A stretch of 64,000 nucleotides of DNA from Paraburkholderia domus (GTDB taxonomy: Bacteria > Pseudomonadota > Gammaproteobacteria > Burkholderiales > Burkholderiaceae): contig NZ_CAJNAT010000001.1 in NCBI RefSeq assembly GCF_905220705.1, positions 992,001-1,056,000 on the forward strand, in the 5' to 3' direction. Under the pieces are notes generated by a model. It did not search any database. It was not told where the DNA came from and worked only from the letters and a program-made list of their open reading frames with translations. Below are positions 19,884 through 28,285 of the stretch, in pieces (positions within the stretch are counted from its first letter, which is position 1; each line of letters begins with the position of its first letter). A program made the position numbers and the translations under genes.

Positions 19884-21137
19884 TCAACCGCCCTGCCACC
19901 CTTCAAACATCAGGCTTGCGCAACTGCCGCCGAACCCGAATGAAATCGACATCGCCGTACCGATGCGCGCGTCACGCGTCGTGCGCACGAGCGGCATGTC
20001 CTCGACGGCAGGCTCCGGCGTCTCGATGCCCGCCGTACCCGCGATGAAACCGTCGCGCATCATCAGCAACGTGTAGATCGCCTCGTGCGCGCCGCACGCG
20101 CCGAGCGGATGCCCGGTCATGCCTTTAGTCGACGAGAACGCGGGTACTTCTCCGCCGGATCCGTCGTCAGAAACATCGCCGAATACATCGATTAATGCGC
20201 GCAGTTCCTCGACATCGCCAAGCGGCGTCGACGGTGCGTGTGTGTTGATGTAGTCCGGACGCCTGCCCGCTTCACCCAACGCGCCGCGCATCGCCCGTGC
20301 GATGCCGGCCGCATGCGGCGCGACCATACCCGCGGTGTCCGTGCAGTCGCCGAAGCCGGTCAGCTCGGCGTAAATGCGGGCGCCGCGCGCCAACGCGTGA
20401 TCCAGCGCTTCGAGCACCAGCACGCCGCCGCCCGAGGCGATCACGAAGCCGTCGCGCGCCGTATCGTAGGGACGCGAAGCGCGCTGGGGCGTGTCGTTAA
20501 AGCTGCGCGACAACGCCCCCATCGAGTCGAACATCAGCGTCATGTTGTCATGCAGCGACTCACTACCGCCGGCGAGCACGATCTGCTGGCGGCCGGTCTG
20601 TATCAACTGCATTGCGTGGCCGATGGCGAGCGCCGACGTCGTGCACGCCGACGACGGCGAGTAGCTCACGCCTTCGAGTCCGAACACCTGCGCGACGTTG
20701 GCCGACGCGGTGCTGCTCATCGCGTGCGGGACCGTGTACGGCGGGACTTTGTCGACGCCGCGCGCATTCGCAACCGACACAGCCGTGTCATAACTCGACA
20801 ACGTGCCGACGCCCGAGCCGATCACTGCACCGGCGCGCGGCGAGCGCAACGTAGCGAGGCCAAGCCCGGCGTCGTCGATCGCTTTGCGTGCGGCGTGGCA
20901 CGCAAAGCGCGCTGTATCGCCCATGAAGCGTTCATGCTTGCGCTCGAACGGCCGCTCCTGCGCGACCGACGCGACGCCTGCCACCTGCGAACCAAAACCG
21001 CGCTCACGCCACGCGTCGACCCGCTCGATGCGCGAGCGGCCGGCGCGTAACGCGCCGGATACTTCGTCGAGCGTATTGCCGAGGCACGACACGATCCCCA
21101 TGCCGGTAACGACCACGCGTTGCAGCGCCCTGCTCAT
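19884..21137 (-). CDS. Beta-ketoacyl-ACP synthase, aryl polyene cluster (ApeR/ApeO-like)
   Basis: The 417-residue ketosynthase has the complete Cys-His-His set: Cys in SSACTTSA, His in NTHAPSTPLGD and His in GMTGHPLGACG. It therefore looks condensing-competent. Aryl polyene clusters use several type II ketosynthases for starter extension and chain elongation; which step this one does cannot be told. NTHAPST in place of the usual NAHGTST is a small divergence around the first His. Its start overlaps the previous ketosynthase stop by 4 bases. Confidence 0.9.
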   Translation of the reverse strand: MSRALQRVVVTGMGIVSCLGNTLDEVSGALRAGRSRIERVDAWRERGFGSQVAGVASVAQERPFERKHERFMGDTARFACHAARKAIDDAGLGLATLRSPRAGAVIGSGVGTLSSYDTAVSVANARGVDKVPPYTVPHAMSSTASANVAQVFGLEGVSYSPSSACTTSALAIGHAMQLIQTGRQQIVLAGGSESLHDNMTLMFDSMGALSRSFNDTPQRASRPYDTARDGFVIASGGGVLVLEALDHALARGARIYAELTGFGDCTDTAGMVAPHAAGIARAMRGALGEAGRRPDYINTHAPSTPLGDVEELRALIDVFGDVSDDGSGGEVPAFSSTKGMTGHPLGACGAHEAIYTLLMMRDGFIAGTAGIETPEPAVEDMPLVRTTRDARIGTAMSISFGFGGSCASLMFEGWQGG

Positions 21138-22360
21138 CGAACGCGCCTGAAAATCAACGACGTATTGATGCCGCCGAATGCGAAGTTGTTGCTCATCACA
21201 TGTTCGGCGTTGATCTCACGGCCTGTGCCGACGATGTAATCGAGCGGCGCACAGGCCGGATCGACGTTCTCCAGATTCAAGGTCGGCGCATACCAGTTGC
21301 GCTTCATCATCTCGATGGTCCACCACGCCTCGAGCGCGCCGCACGCGCCGAGCGTATGGCCGACATAGCTCTTGAGCGAACTGATCGGCATGCGCGCGCC
21401 AAAGGTTTGCGCGGTAGCATGGCTTTCGGCGATGTCGCCCCGGTCCGTCGAAGTGCCGTGCGCGTTCACGTAAGCGATCGCTTCGGGTGGCAGTTGTGCG
21501 TCTCGCAAAGCGAGCTGCATGGCAAGCGCCATGGTTTCAGCGGTCGGCTGGGTCATATGCGCGCCGTCCGAATTGCAGCCAAAGCCGACGATCTCCGCGT
21601 GAATCCGCGCGCCACGCGCCACCGCGTGTTCATATTCTTCGAGCACCAGCGTCGCCGCGCCTTCGCCGACCACGAGGCCGTCGCGCGCGGCGTCGAACGG
21701 GCGCGGCGTGAGATGCGGCTCGTCGTTGCGCGTGCTCGTCGCGTACAGCGTGTCGAACACAGCGACCGCCGGACCCGACATCTCTTCCGCGCCGCCCGCC
21801 AGCATCAGCGTCTGCTTGCCGGCCTGGATCGCTTCATAGGCGTAGCCGATCGCCTGGCTGCCCGATGCGCACGCGCACGAGGTCGGGATGATGCGCCCTT
21901 TCAGATCCCAGAACAGGCTGACGTTGACCGCCGTGGTGTGCGGCATCATCTGCACGTAGCTGTTCGACGTGACGTCGCTCATCGAGCCGGTTTGGAGCAT
22001 GGTGCCGAACGCACGAATCGGCTGCACCGAGCCCGACGACGAGCCGTAGGCGACGCCCATGCGGCCGTCCTTGATGAGCGCGTCATCGGCGAGGCCCGCG
22101 TCGGCGAGCGCCAGTTCACTCGCGCGCACCGAATACATCGACACCGGTCCCATCGAACGGGTTTTCTTGCGCGGATAATGCGCAGGCGCTGTGAAGCCCG
22201 GCAACGGACACGCGAGCCGCGTATGCAGCGACTCGAAGTAATCCCACTCGGGCATCCGGCGCACTGCATTCACACCGCGCTTCAGCCGCGTTTCGATGAC
22301 GTCCCAGCTATCGCCGAACGCCGTGACGCCCCCCATGCCGGTAATGACGACGCGCTTCAT
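21134..22360 (-). CDS. Beta-ketoacyl-ACP synthase, aryl polyene cluster
   Basis: This 408-residue ketosynthase begins MKRVVITGMGGVTAFG and keeps Cys in SCACASGSQA, His in NAHGTSTDRGD and His in SYVGHTLGACGA. It resembles the FabF-like ketosynthase that elongates the polyene with malonyl-ACP, probably together with the chain-length-factor-like protein encoded first in the operon (inference from the E. coli ApeO:ApeC pairing). The start overlaps the ketoreductase stop by one base (TGATG), which fixes the start choice over a long upstream frame. Confidence 0.9.
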   Translation of the reverse strand: MKRVVITGMGGVTAFGDSWDVIETRLKRGVNAVRRMPEWDYFESLHTRLACPLPGFTAPAHYPRKKTRSMGPVSMYSVRASELALADAGLADDALIKDGRMGVAYGSSSGSVQPIRAFGTMLQTGSMSDVTSNSYVQMMPHTTAVNVSLFWDLKGRIIPTSCACASGSQAIGYAYEAIQAGKQTLMLAGGAEEMSGPAVAVFDTLYATSTRNDEPHLTPRPFDAARDGLVVGEGAATLVLEEYEHAVARGARIHAEIVGFGCNSDGAHMTQPTAETMALAMQLALRDAQLPPEAIAYVNAHGTSTDRGDIAESHATAQTFGARMPISSLKSYVGHTLGACGALEAWWTIEMMKRNWYAPTLNLENVDPACAPLDYIVGTGREINAEHVMSNNFAFGGINTSLIFRRVR

Positions 22361-23085
22361 CACACCATCCCACCATTGACGCCAATCACCTGACGCGTGA
22401 CATACGAGGCCGCATCCGACATCAGGAAGCCAACCACGGACGCCACTTCGGCAGGCTGGCCGACGCGGTTCATCGGCACCGTCTTCAATGCTTGCTCTAG
22501 CGGCATCTGGTCGAGCATGCCAGTTTCGATCAAGCCCGGCGCGACGCAATTGACGGTGATGTTGCGCGTCGCCAGCTCGACGGCGAGCGCCTTGGTCGCG
22601 CCGATCAGCCCGGCCTTCGCCGCGCTGTAGTTGACCTGGCCGCGGTTACCCATCACGCCGGAGACCGACGCGATCGTGACGATGCGCCCGCCCTTCTTCG
22701 CCCGCACCATCGGCATGGTCAACGGGTGGACGACGTTGTAGAACGAGTCGAGGCCGGTTTCGATCACGATGTCCCAGTCTTCTTCGGTGAGTGCGGGAAA
22801 CGCGGCGTCGCGAGTCACACCCGCGCTGCACACGATGCCGTAATACGGGCCATGCGCCGCGACGTCCGCCTCGAGCACTTCGCGGCACACGGCGCGCTCA
22901 CGCACGTCGAATTGCAGGACCCGCGCCGTGCCGCCTTGCGCGGCGATGCCCGTTGCGACGGCCTCGGCTTCGGTGCGGCCCGTGCGGCAATGCACGGACA
23001 CCGCGAAGCCGTCGGCGGCCAACTTGTACGCAATCGCACGGCCGATGCCGCGGCTTGCGCCGGTAACGAGAACACGCCGGCTCAT
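22360..23085 (-). CDS. 3-oxoacyl-ACP reductase (FabG-like, ApeQ-like)
   Basis: The 241-residue short-chain dehydrogenase has TGASRGIG (8-15) for NADPH binding, CSAGVTRD, and the Ser140-Tyr153-Lys157 catalytic set in the NYSAAKAG region. It reduces the beta-keto group after each condensation in polyene synthesis. It sits between the dehydratase and a ketosynthase, overlapping both. It is dedicated to this cluster by context, since a separate fabG would serve fatty acid synthesis elsewhere in the genome. Confidence 0.92.
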   Translation of the reverse strand: MSRRVLVTGASRGIGRAIAYKLAADGFAVSVHCRTGRTEAEAVATGIAAQGGTARVLQFDVRERAVCREVLEADVAAHGPYYGIVCSAGVTRDAAFPALTEEDWDIVIETGLDSFYNVVHPLTMPMVRAKKGGRIVTIASVSGVMGNRGQVNYSAAKAGLIGATKALAVELATRNITVNCVAPGLIETGMLDQMPLEQALKTVPMNRVGQPAEVASVVGFLMSDAASYVTRQVIGVNGGMV

Positions 23086-23567
23086 GAACTGAAACTCCCT
23101 TCGATGAATGACTGGAAATCGGGCGGTTGAAAGACCTTGATCACGGCCTCGGCGCAACACACGTCGCCGTGGTGGATCGTGCATTCGTAGGCGGCATGAC
23201 CTTCTTCGCTGCGCAATAATTCTGTTGCGTGGATCAGCAACTGGGCGCCGCTTGCGAACGACGGTTGCCGAGCTTTGTAGCTGCGCGAGCCAAGCAGCAC
23301 GCCAGGGCGCGCCCTGCCACCGCCGCGCATGGCGAGCAACGCGACGTGCGCCGCGATGGTCTGCGCCATCAATTCGATGCCGATCCATGCGGGCATCGCG
23401 CCGTCGGCGTCGGCATACCAGGCGTCGGACCGTACGGTTGCTCGTGCGCTCAGTGTGTCTTCGCTGAAAGTGTTCACGGCGTCGATCAGCAGCATGGTGC
23501 CGCGATGCGGGATGATCGCTTCGATCGGTTGCAGGACGAGATCCTGAATGGCGGGCGTCTGGGTCAT
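23082..23567 (-). CDS. Hot-dog 3-hydroxyacyl-ACP dehydratase (ApeP-like)
   Basis: The 161-residue protein is a single hot-dog domain. PHRGTMLLID (His21) and WIGIELMAQ (Glu65) are the FabA/FabZ-like catalytic pair. It dehydrates 3-hydroxyacyl-ACP to the trans-2-enoyl form, and the lack of any enoyl reductase in the cluster explains why the product stays a polyene. In E. coli the ApeP protein pairs with ApeI; here the ApeI-like part is the C-terminus of the AMP-ligase. It overlaps the ketoreductase by 4 bases. Confidence 0.87.
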   Translation of the reverse strand: MTQTPAIQDLVLQPIEAIIPHRGTMLLIDAVNTFSEDTLSARATVRSDAWYADADGAMPAWIGIELMAQTIAAHVALLAMRGGGRARPGVLLGSRSYKARQPSFASGAQLLIHATELLRSEEGHAAYECTIHHGDVCCAEAVIKVFQPPDFQSFIEGSFSS

Positions 23568-23575
23568 CGCGCGTG

Positions 23576-24760
23576 TCACCGTCCAAGGATCAGGCTGACA
23601 TTGCTGCCGCCGAACGCAAACGAATTGCTCATCACATATTGCGAGCCCGCGCCGCGCGGCAGGAAGCGTTCGCTTTCGACCAGATCCAGCACCGGCAGCG
23701 CGGGATCGGCTTCGCCATCCCACAGATGGCGCGGCAGTGGCACATGCTCGCGCGACAGCGTCAGCCACGCGAAAGCGAGTTCGGTTGCCCCCGCCGCGCC
23801 GAGCTGGTGGCCGGTCAGCGGCTTGGTGCCGCTCGTCGCTACGCCGTTGGGGAACACACGCGCCATCAGCTTCGCTTCCATCTCATCGTTCTTACGCGTG
23901 GCGGTAGCGTGCAGATTGACATAGCCAATCGCCGACGATGCGACACCCGCATCGGCCAGCGCCGCGTGCAACGCAAGTTCGCCGCCCGCACCCATCGGGT
24001 CGGGCGAGGAAATGTGATGCGCGTCGCTCGATTCGCCGACGCCCGCGAGCCGTACTTCCGCTTCATCGCGGCTCATCAGGAACACGGCGGCGCCTTCGCC
24101 GACGTTGATCCCGCAGCGATTGCGGCTCATGGGATTGGTGCGCACGCCACTGGTCGATTCGAGCGAGGCGAAACCTTGCACGGTCAACTCGCATAGCGAA
24201 TCGACGCCACCCACCACGACCGCGTCGCACAGTCGTAATTGCAGCAGCCGGCGCGCCGACGCAAAAGCCTTCGCGCTCGAGGTGCAAGCGGTCGAAATCG
24301 TGAACGCCGGGCCCTTCACACCAAGGGCGGCGGCGGCAAACGGCGCGGCGGTACCGATCTCCATCTGCCGGTAATTGAAATTGGCGGGCAGGTCGCCCGC
24401 TTGCGCCTGATAGACGAACGCGGCTTCGGCCGCTTCGATGCCCGACGTGCTGGTGCCGAGCACCACGCCGATCCGATGCGCGCCATACCGCTCGCGCGCG
24501 GCTTCAACGGCCGGCGCGATCTGCGCCAGTGCGGCCAGCAACAAGCGGTTATTGCGGCAGTCGTAACGCGCGAGCCCGGCCGGCGGCGCTAGTTCCAACG
24601 GCGCGAGCACGCTGCCGACAAACGCTTCGCCAACACCCGTATGCGCGTTCGCCATGCCGGGTGCATGACCGGCGGCGAGCGCCGGGACGATTGCATCGAG
24701 GTCGCCGCCGAGCGCATTGATCATGCCGAGCGCGTGCAAATAAACTGATGGCGCCTTCAT
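23576..24760 (-). CDS. Beta-ketoacyl-ACP synthase, aryl polyene cluster (third ketosynthase)
   Basis: The 394-residue ketosynthase keeps the active set: Cys in STACTSSAKA, His in NLHATATRKND and His in PLTGHQLGAAGA. It is shorter and more divergent than the other two, with an atypical LHALGMINALGG start. It could act on the aryl starter or on elongation. The ATG overlaps the MMPL gene stop by 4 bases, supporting this start over a longer upstream frame. Confidence 0.88.
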   Translation of the reverse strand: MKAPSVYLHALGMINALGGDLDAIVPALAAGHAPGMANAHTGVGEAFVGSVLAPLELAPPAGLARYDCRNNRLLLAALAQIAPAVEAARERYGAHRIGVVLGTSTSGIEAAEAAFVYQAQAGDLPANFNYRQMEIGTAAPFAAAALGVKGPAFTISTACTSSAKAFASARRLLQLRLCDAVVVGGVDSLCELTVQGFASLESTSGVRTNPMSRNRCGINVGEGAAVFLMSRDEAEVRLAGVGESSDAHHISSPDPMGAGGELALHAALADAGVASSAIGYVNLHATATRKNDEMEAKLMARVFPNGVATSGTKPLTGHQLGAAGATELAFAWLTLSREHVPLPRHLWDGEADPALPVLDLVESERFLPRGAGSQYVMSNSFAFGGSNVSLILGR

Positions 24761-27183
24761 GCGGCCCTCCTTGATTCCGATGGCATGCCGATCGGCGCGA
24801 GCAGCACCGACACGAGGATACCGAGCGCTAGCGTGGTGCCGAAACTCTTCAGCGCAGGCATCGCGCTCATGCCGAGCATGCCGAACGACAACAGCGTGGT
24901 GGCCGCCGACAGCAGCACGCCGGTCCACACTGCGCCGAGATCCGCGTCCGCGCGCAAGCAGCCTTCGCGCAGAAACACCGCATAGTTTGCGCCAACGCCG
25001 AGCACCAGCATCAGCGCGAGCCAGTTGAACAGATTGAGCGGCATGTGAGCGTAGCCGAACACTGCGAGCGTGACGCCGATTGCCAGCAACACCGGCAGCG
25101 TCACGGCGATGCCGCCGCGCACGCGATCCCCCTCTCGGCCGTAGCGCAGTGTCAGCAGCACGAGCACGAGCGCGAGTGCCCCGCCGAGCCACCAGCCGCT
25201 ATCCACGCGATACGCGCCGAACAGCTTCGACACGCTCGCCGCCTTGTCGACGAATACGACGCCAGGCAGCGCCTGCGCGGTGGCGATCAGCGCGGGTTCA
25301 TTCTGCGGCGTCACGCCTTGTGGAATCACGACCGCTGCATACGCTTTGGTTGTCGAGTCGACGACGCCCAGCCATAGATGTTTGTACGGCTGCGACCACG
25401 GCGCGGCGAGCCACGTGTCGACCGTGAGCAACGGCTGCGGTTTCGCATACGCGGCGAGCCAGGCATCGGCGACTTCGTCTTTAAATCCTGCCTGCAGCAG
25501 CGTCGCACGCAATGCCGCGGGATCGTCGAATACGTGCTGGGCGAGCAAAGCGCGATCTTCGTTCTGCTGTTTCGCGGACGGCACGAATTGCGCCACCGAC
25601 TGATAGCTGCCGACCTTGTTCGCCGTGCCGTTCAATCCGTCGAGTTTCGCGCCCAACGCCTCGGCGCGTTGCAAAACGATTTCCGGCGTCTCGCCGCGCA
25701 CGACAAAAAACTGCGCGCTGTTATCGACGCCGACCGCCTCGCGTACTTTGTCTTCCTGCGCGACCAGCGAAGGATCGCGCTGGATCAGCAGATGGATATC
25801 GTCGTCGCTCGTCAGACGCAACCAGCCGGGAACCGCCACGATCAGCAAGAGCGCCGCGACGAACCATGTGCGCTTGCCGCCGATCGTACGATGCCAGACC
25901 TTCAGCACACTTGCCGCCCCAGCGAATAAGCGCCGGGGGCTGTGCTTCGGCGCGCGCGTGAGCAACGCAGGCAACAACCACAACACGGAGGCAAACGCCG
26001 TCGTAATGCCCGCAATCGCGAAGCATGCAATCTGCTTGAGCGCGGGGAATGGCACCCAGGTGAGGATCGCGTAGCCGAGCAGGCTGGTGGCAAGCGCAAC
26101 CGTCAAGGCCGGACGTACTGCACGCGCACCGCGGCGCGAATCCCAATCGCGCCCCGCACCGAGATAGACCACGAAATACTGAATTGAATAATCGACCGCT
26201 TCGCCGATCAGGCTTGCGCCGAACACCAGCGTCAACAGATGCAATTGGCCGAACACCAGCATCGTCACGGCGAGCGCGCAGACGATGCCGAGCGCCGTCG
26301 ACACGAAACCGAGCAGCAACAGCCGCGGCGAGCGGAACACCCACATCATCAGCAACGCAATTCCGCACAGCGACGCGACACCGATCAGGTGCACCTCGTG
26401 TTCCGATGCGCTGCGGGCCGATTCCGCGTAGAACACCGCACCGGTTCTCGCCACCGACACGTCGGGGAACGCCTGCTTCAACGTGCTTTCGCCTTGTGCA
26501 AGCGCGGCGAGCACGGCGTGCTGCGTCGTCGATTCGTAGGCCGAACCCGGCAGCGTGGCAACGATCAGCACGCTGGTCGCGGCACCACGATGCGACACCA
26601 GCATGTTGTCTTCGAGTTCGAGATTCGATGTGGCAAGCGGCAAACCGCCGAGCCAGTCTTCGAGCCAGCCGAATGGATCGTCAGCGAGCGACGTGGTCAG
26701 GCCGCCGTGTAGCGGGCTGTAGATGCGCTGCGCGAGCGCGTCGCGCAACGCGGGGCGTGAAGCATTGCTCTGCGCAAGCGCTGCACGATCAGCGGGCGCC
26801 AGCAAACCGAATCGATAGGGCATGTACAACGCCGCGATCTGCGACAAATCGAACGGCGGCAATTCCGCCGTCACCGAGCCGAACGCCCCACTCTTCTGCA
26901 ACGATGCGCCGAGTTGTTTCGCGGCCGCTTTCGCGTGCGCGTCGTCGTTGCTGGTGACCAGAAAAACGGTGCGATCGCCCAGCGCGCTCGCCAGCGTATC
27001 GACCGCCTTTTCGGCGACCGGATCCGCTTCAGTAGCAGGAAGCAAAGCCAGCAAATTGGTCTGTAGCGGCGACGGTCCCGCGAAACGCCAACCGCAATAC
27101 AGCGCAGCGACGAACGCGAGCAGCAGCCACGCGGCGCGCACGCCCCATGCCTGTTTCCCGGACCGCTGTTGTAGCACCTGCAT
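24757..27183 (-). CDS. MMPL/RND-type exporter, aryl polyene cluster (ApeM-like)
   Basis: The 808-residue inner-membrane protein starts with one helix (WLLLAFVAALYCGWRF), then a large periplasmic loop, then two blocks of helices with another large loop between them (second loop from about residue 440 to 630), the RND/MMPL duplication. MMPL proteins export lipids and polyketides; in aryl polyene clusters this protein is thought to move the product across the inner membrane. It overlaps the LolA-like gene by one base and the ketosynthase by four. Confidence 0.9.
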   Translation of the reverse strand: MQVLQQRSGKQAWGVRAAWLLLAFVAALYCGWRFAGPSPLQTNLLALLPATEADPVAEKAVDTLASALGDRTVFLVTSNDDAHAKAAAKQLGASLQKSGAFGSVTAELPPFDLSQIAALYMPYRFGLLAPADRAALAQSNASRPALRDALAQRIYSPLHGGLTTSLADDPFGWLEDWLGGLPLATSNLELEDNMLVSHRGAATSVLIVATLPGSAYESTTQHAVLAALAQGESTLKQAFPDVSVARTGAVFYAESARSASEHEVHLIGVASLCGIALLMMWVFRSPRLLLLGFVSTALGIVCALAVTMLVFGQLHLLTLVFGASLIGEAVDYSIQYFVVYLGAGRDWDSRRGARAVRPALTVALATSLLGYAILTWVPFPALKQIACFAIAGITTAFASVLWLLPALLTRAPKHSPRRLFAGAASVLKVWHRTIGGKRTWFVAALLLIVAVPGWLRLTSDDDIHLLIQRDPSLVAQEDKVREAVGVDNSAQFFVVRGETPEIVLQRAEALGAKLDGLNGTANKVGSYQSVAQFVPSAKQQNEDRALLAQHVFDDPAALRATLLQAGFKDEVADAWLAAYAKPQPLLTVDTWLAAPWSQPYKHLWLGVVDSTTKAYAAVVIPQGVTPQNEPALIATAQALPGVVFVDKAASVSKLFGAYRVDSGWWLGGALALVLVLLTLRYGREGDRVRGGIAVTLPVLLAIGVTLAVFGYAHMPLNLFNWLALMLVLGVGANYAVFLREGCLRADADLGAVWTGVLLSAATTLLSFGMLGMSAMPALKSFGTTLALGILVSVLLAPIGMPSESRRAA

Positions 27184-27866
27184 TACGGCGCTCCGAGCAA
27201 ACTGCGCTCGGCGGGCGTCGGATCGGTCACCGCCGCGCTCTTCGCGAAATCGAGCTTCGTGACGTCACCATTCGCGAGCGTGATGCGCAAGCTCTGCAGA
27301 TAGTCGCCGCCATTCATCTGCAAGCCTTTGATCGACTGCGCGATCTGCGGCTGGTTCGGCGTGAGTTGCATACGCCATTGCGCGGCGCTGCCTTCGGCTT
27401 GCACGTCGAATTGCGAATACAGCGCCGACAGATCGCCGCCGAGCATCGCGCGCATCATCTTCGAGACCTGCGCGACGCCGCGTGTGCCCTGGGCGCTGTG
27501 TGCCGTCACACGCTGGCCGTTGGCGTCGACTTCGGCGACGCCCGCGTCGGTGATCACGTAGGTGGCTTTGTACGGTGTGTCGATCTGCCAGATCACACCG
27601 CGATCGCGGAAGAACAGCAACGAGCCCGTGCTGACGAGCGGCTGCTTCATCGCGGCGAGCGTTTGCGTTTGCGTGAATTGCGCGCGGACGCCCTTCGCTT
27701 GAGCGAGGTGCGACGCGATCTGCGAGACGAGAGCCGGATTGCCGGCGGACTGCGCGGCTTCTGCCGCGGACGCCGCGCTCGGCCATGCTGCCAGGTTTAA
27801 TACGCCTAATGCACCTAGCACGAGCAACCCGCCCACTGCCACACCGCGCAAGTTCATCGTCCCCAT
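27183..27866 (-). CDS. LolA-like outer membrane lipoprotein carrier, aryl polyene cluster (ApeL-like)
   Basis: The 227-residue protein has a signal peptide of about 33 residues (hydrophobic core GGLLVLGALGVLNLAAW, cleavage near ASAAEA) and a LolA-type body (VSQIASHLAQAKGVRAQFTQTQTL; GSLLFFRDRGVIWQIDTPY). LolA-like proteins in such clusters probably carry the aryl polyene lipid through the periplasm to the outer membrane. Two ATGs nine bases apart are possible; the first has GGAG five bases upstream. It overlaps the thioesterase gene. Confidence 0.87.
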   Translation of the reverse strand: MGTMNLRGVAVGGLLVLGALGVLNLAAWPSAASAAEAAQSAGNPALVSQIASHLAQAKGVRAQFTQTQTLAAMKQPLVSTGSLLFFRDRGVIWQIDTPYKATYVITDAGVAEVDANGQRVTAHSAQGTRGVAQVSKMMRAMLGGDLSALYSQFDVQAEGSAAQWRMQLTPNQPQIAQSIKGLQMNGGDYLQSLRITLANGDVTKLDFAKSAAVTDPTPAERSLLGAP

Positions 27867-28285
27867 ACGCGCTCCAGCTTTTCGAATACGACCGGCGGTG
27901 ACACGAACTGCAATTCCTGTGTCGCGGCATCGACCGCGACCTGGATCGTGTAGCCCTTCGTCAGCCGCGTGCCGGTTGCGCAATCGACAATTTCATAGCC
28001 GATTTTCAGGCGATTTTCGTGTTCGAGCAGTTGCGCGCGCACTTCGATCGCCTGGCCGTAGGTGGCCGGGCGCACATACTTCAGATGCGCCTCGACGATC
28101 GGCCACAGGTAACCCGATGCCTGCATCTCCCGGTAGTCGTAATCGAAGGTGCGTAAGAGCGCCGCGCGGCCGATCTCGAAGTACTTCAGATAGTGGCCAT
28201 GCCAGCACACGTTCATCGCGTCGACGTCGTGAAACGGCACTTCGACCGTCGCGCTGGCTGTCAGCACTTTGGGGGAGCCGGTCAT
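27854..28285 (-). CDS. Thioesterase, 4HBT hot-dog family (ApeK-like)
   Basis: The 143-residue protein matches 4-hydroxybenzoyl-CoA-type thioesterases: VEVPFHDVDAMNVCWHGHYL contains the conserved catalytic-site Asp and the following aromatic/His pattern, and KYFEIGRA follows. It may release or proofread acyl-ACP/CoA intermediates. The ATG overlaps the ammonia-lyase stop by 4 bases, so the longer in-frame upstream reading is not preferred. Confidence 0.88.
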   Translation of the reverse strand: MTGSPKVLTASATVEVPFHDVDAMNVCWHGHYLKYFEIGRAALLRTFDYDYREMQASGYLWPIVEAHLKYVRPATYGQAIEVRAQLLEHENRLKIGYEIVDCATGTRLTKGYTIQVAVDAATQELQFVSPPVVFEKLERVWGR

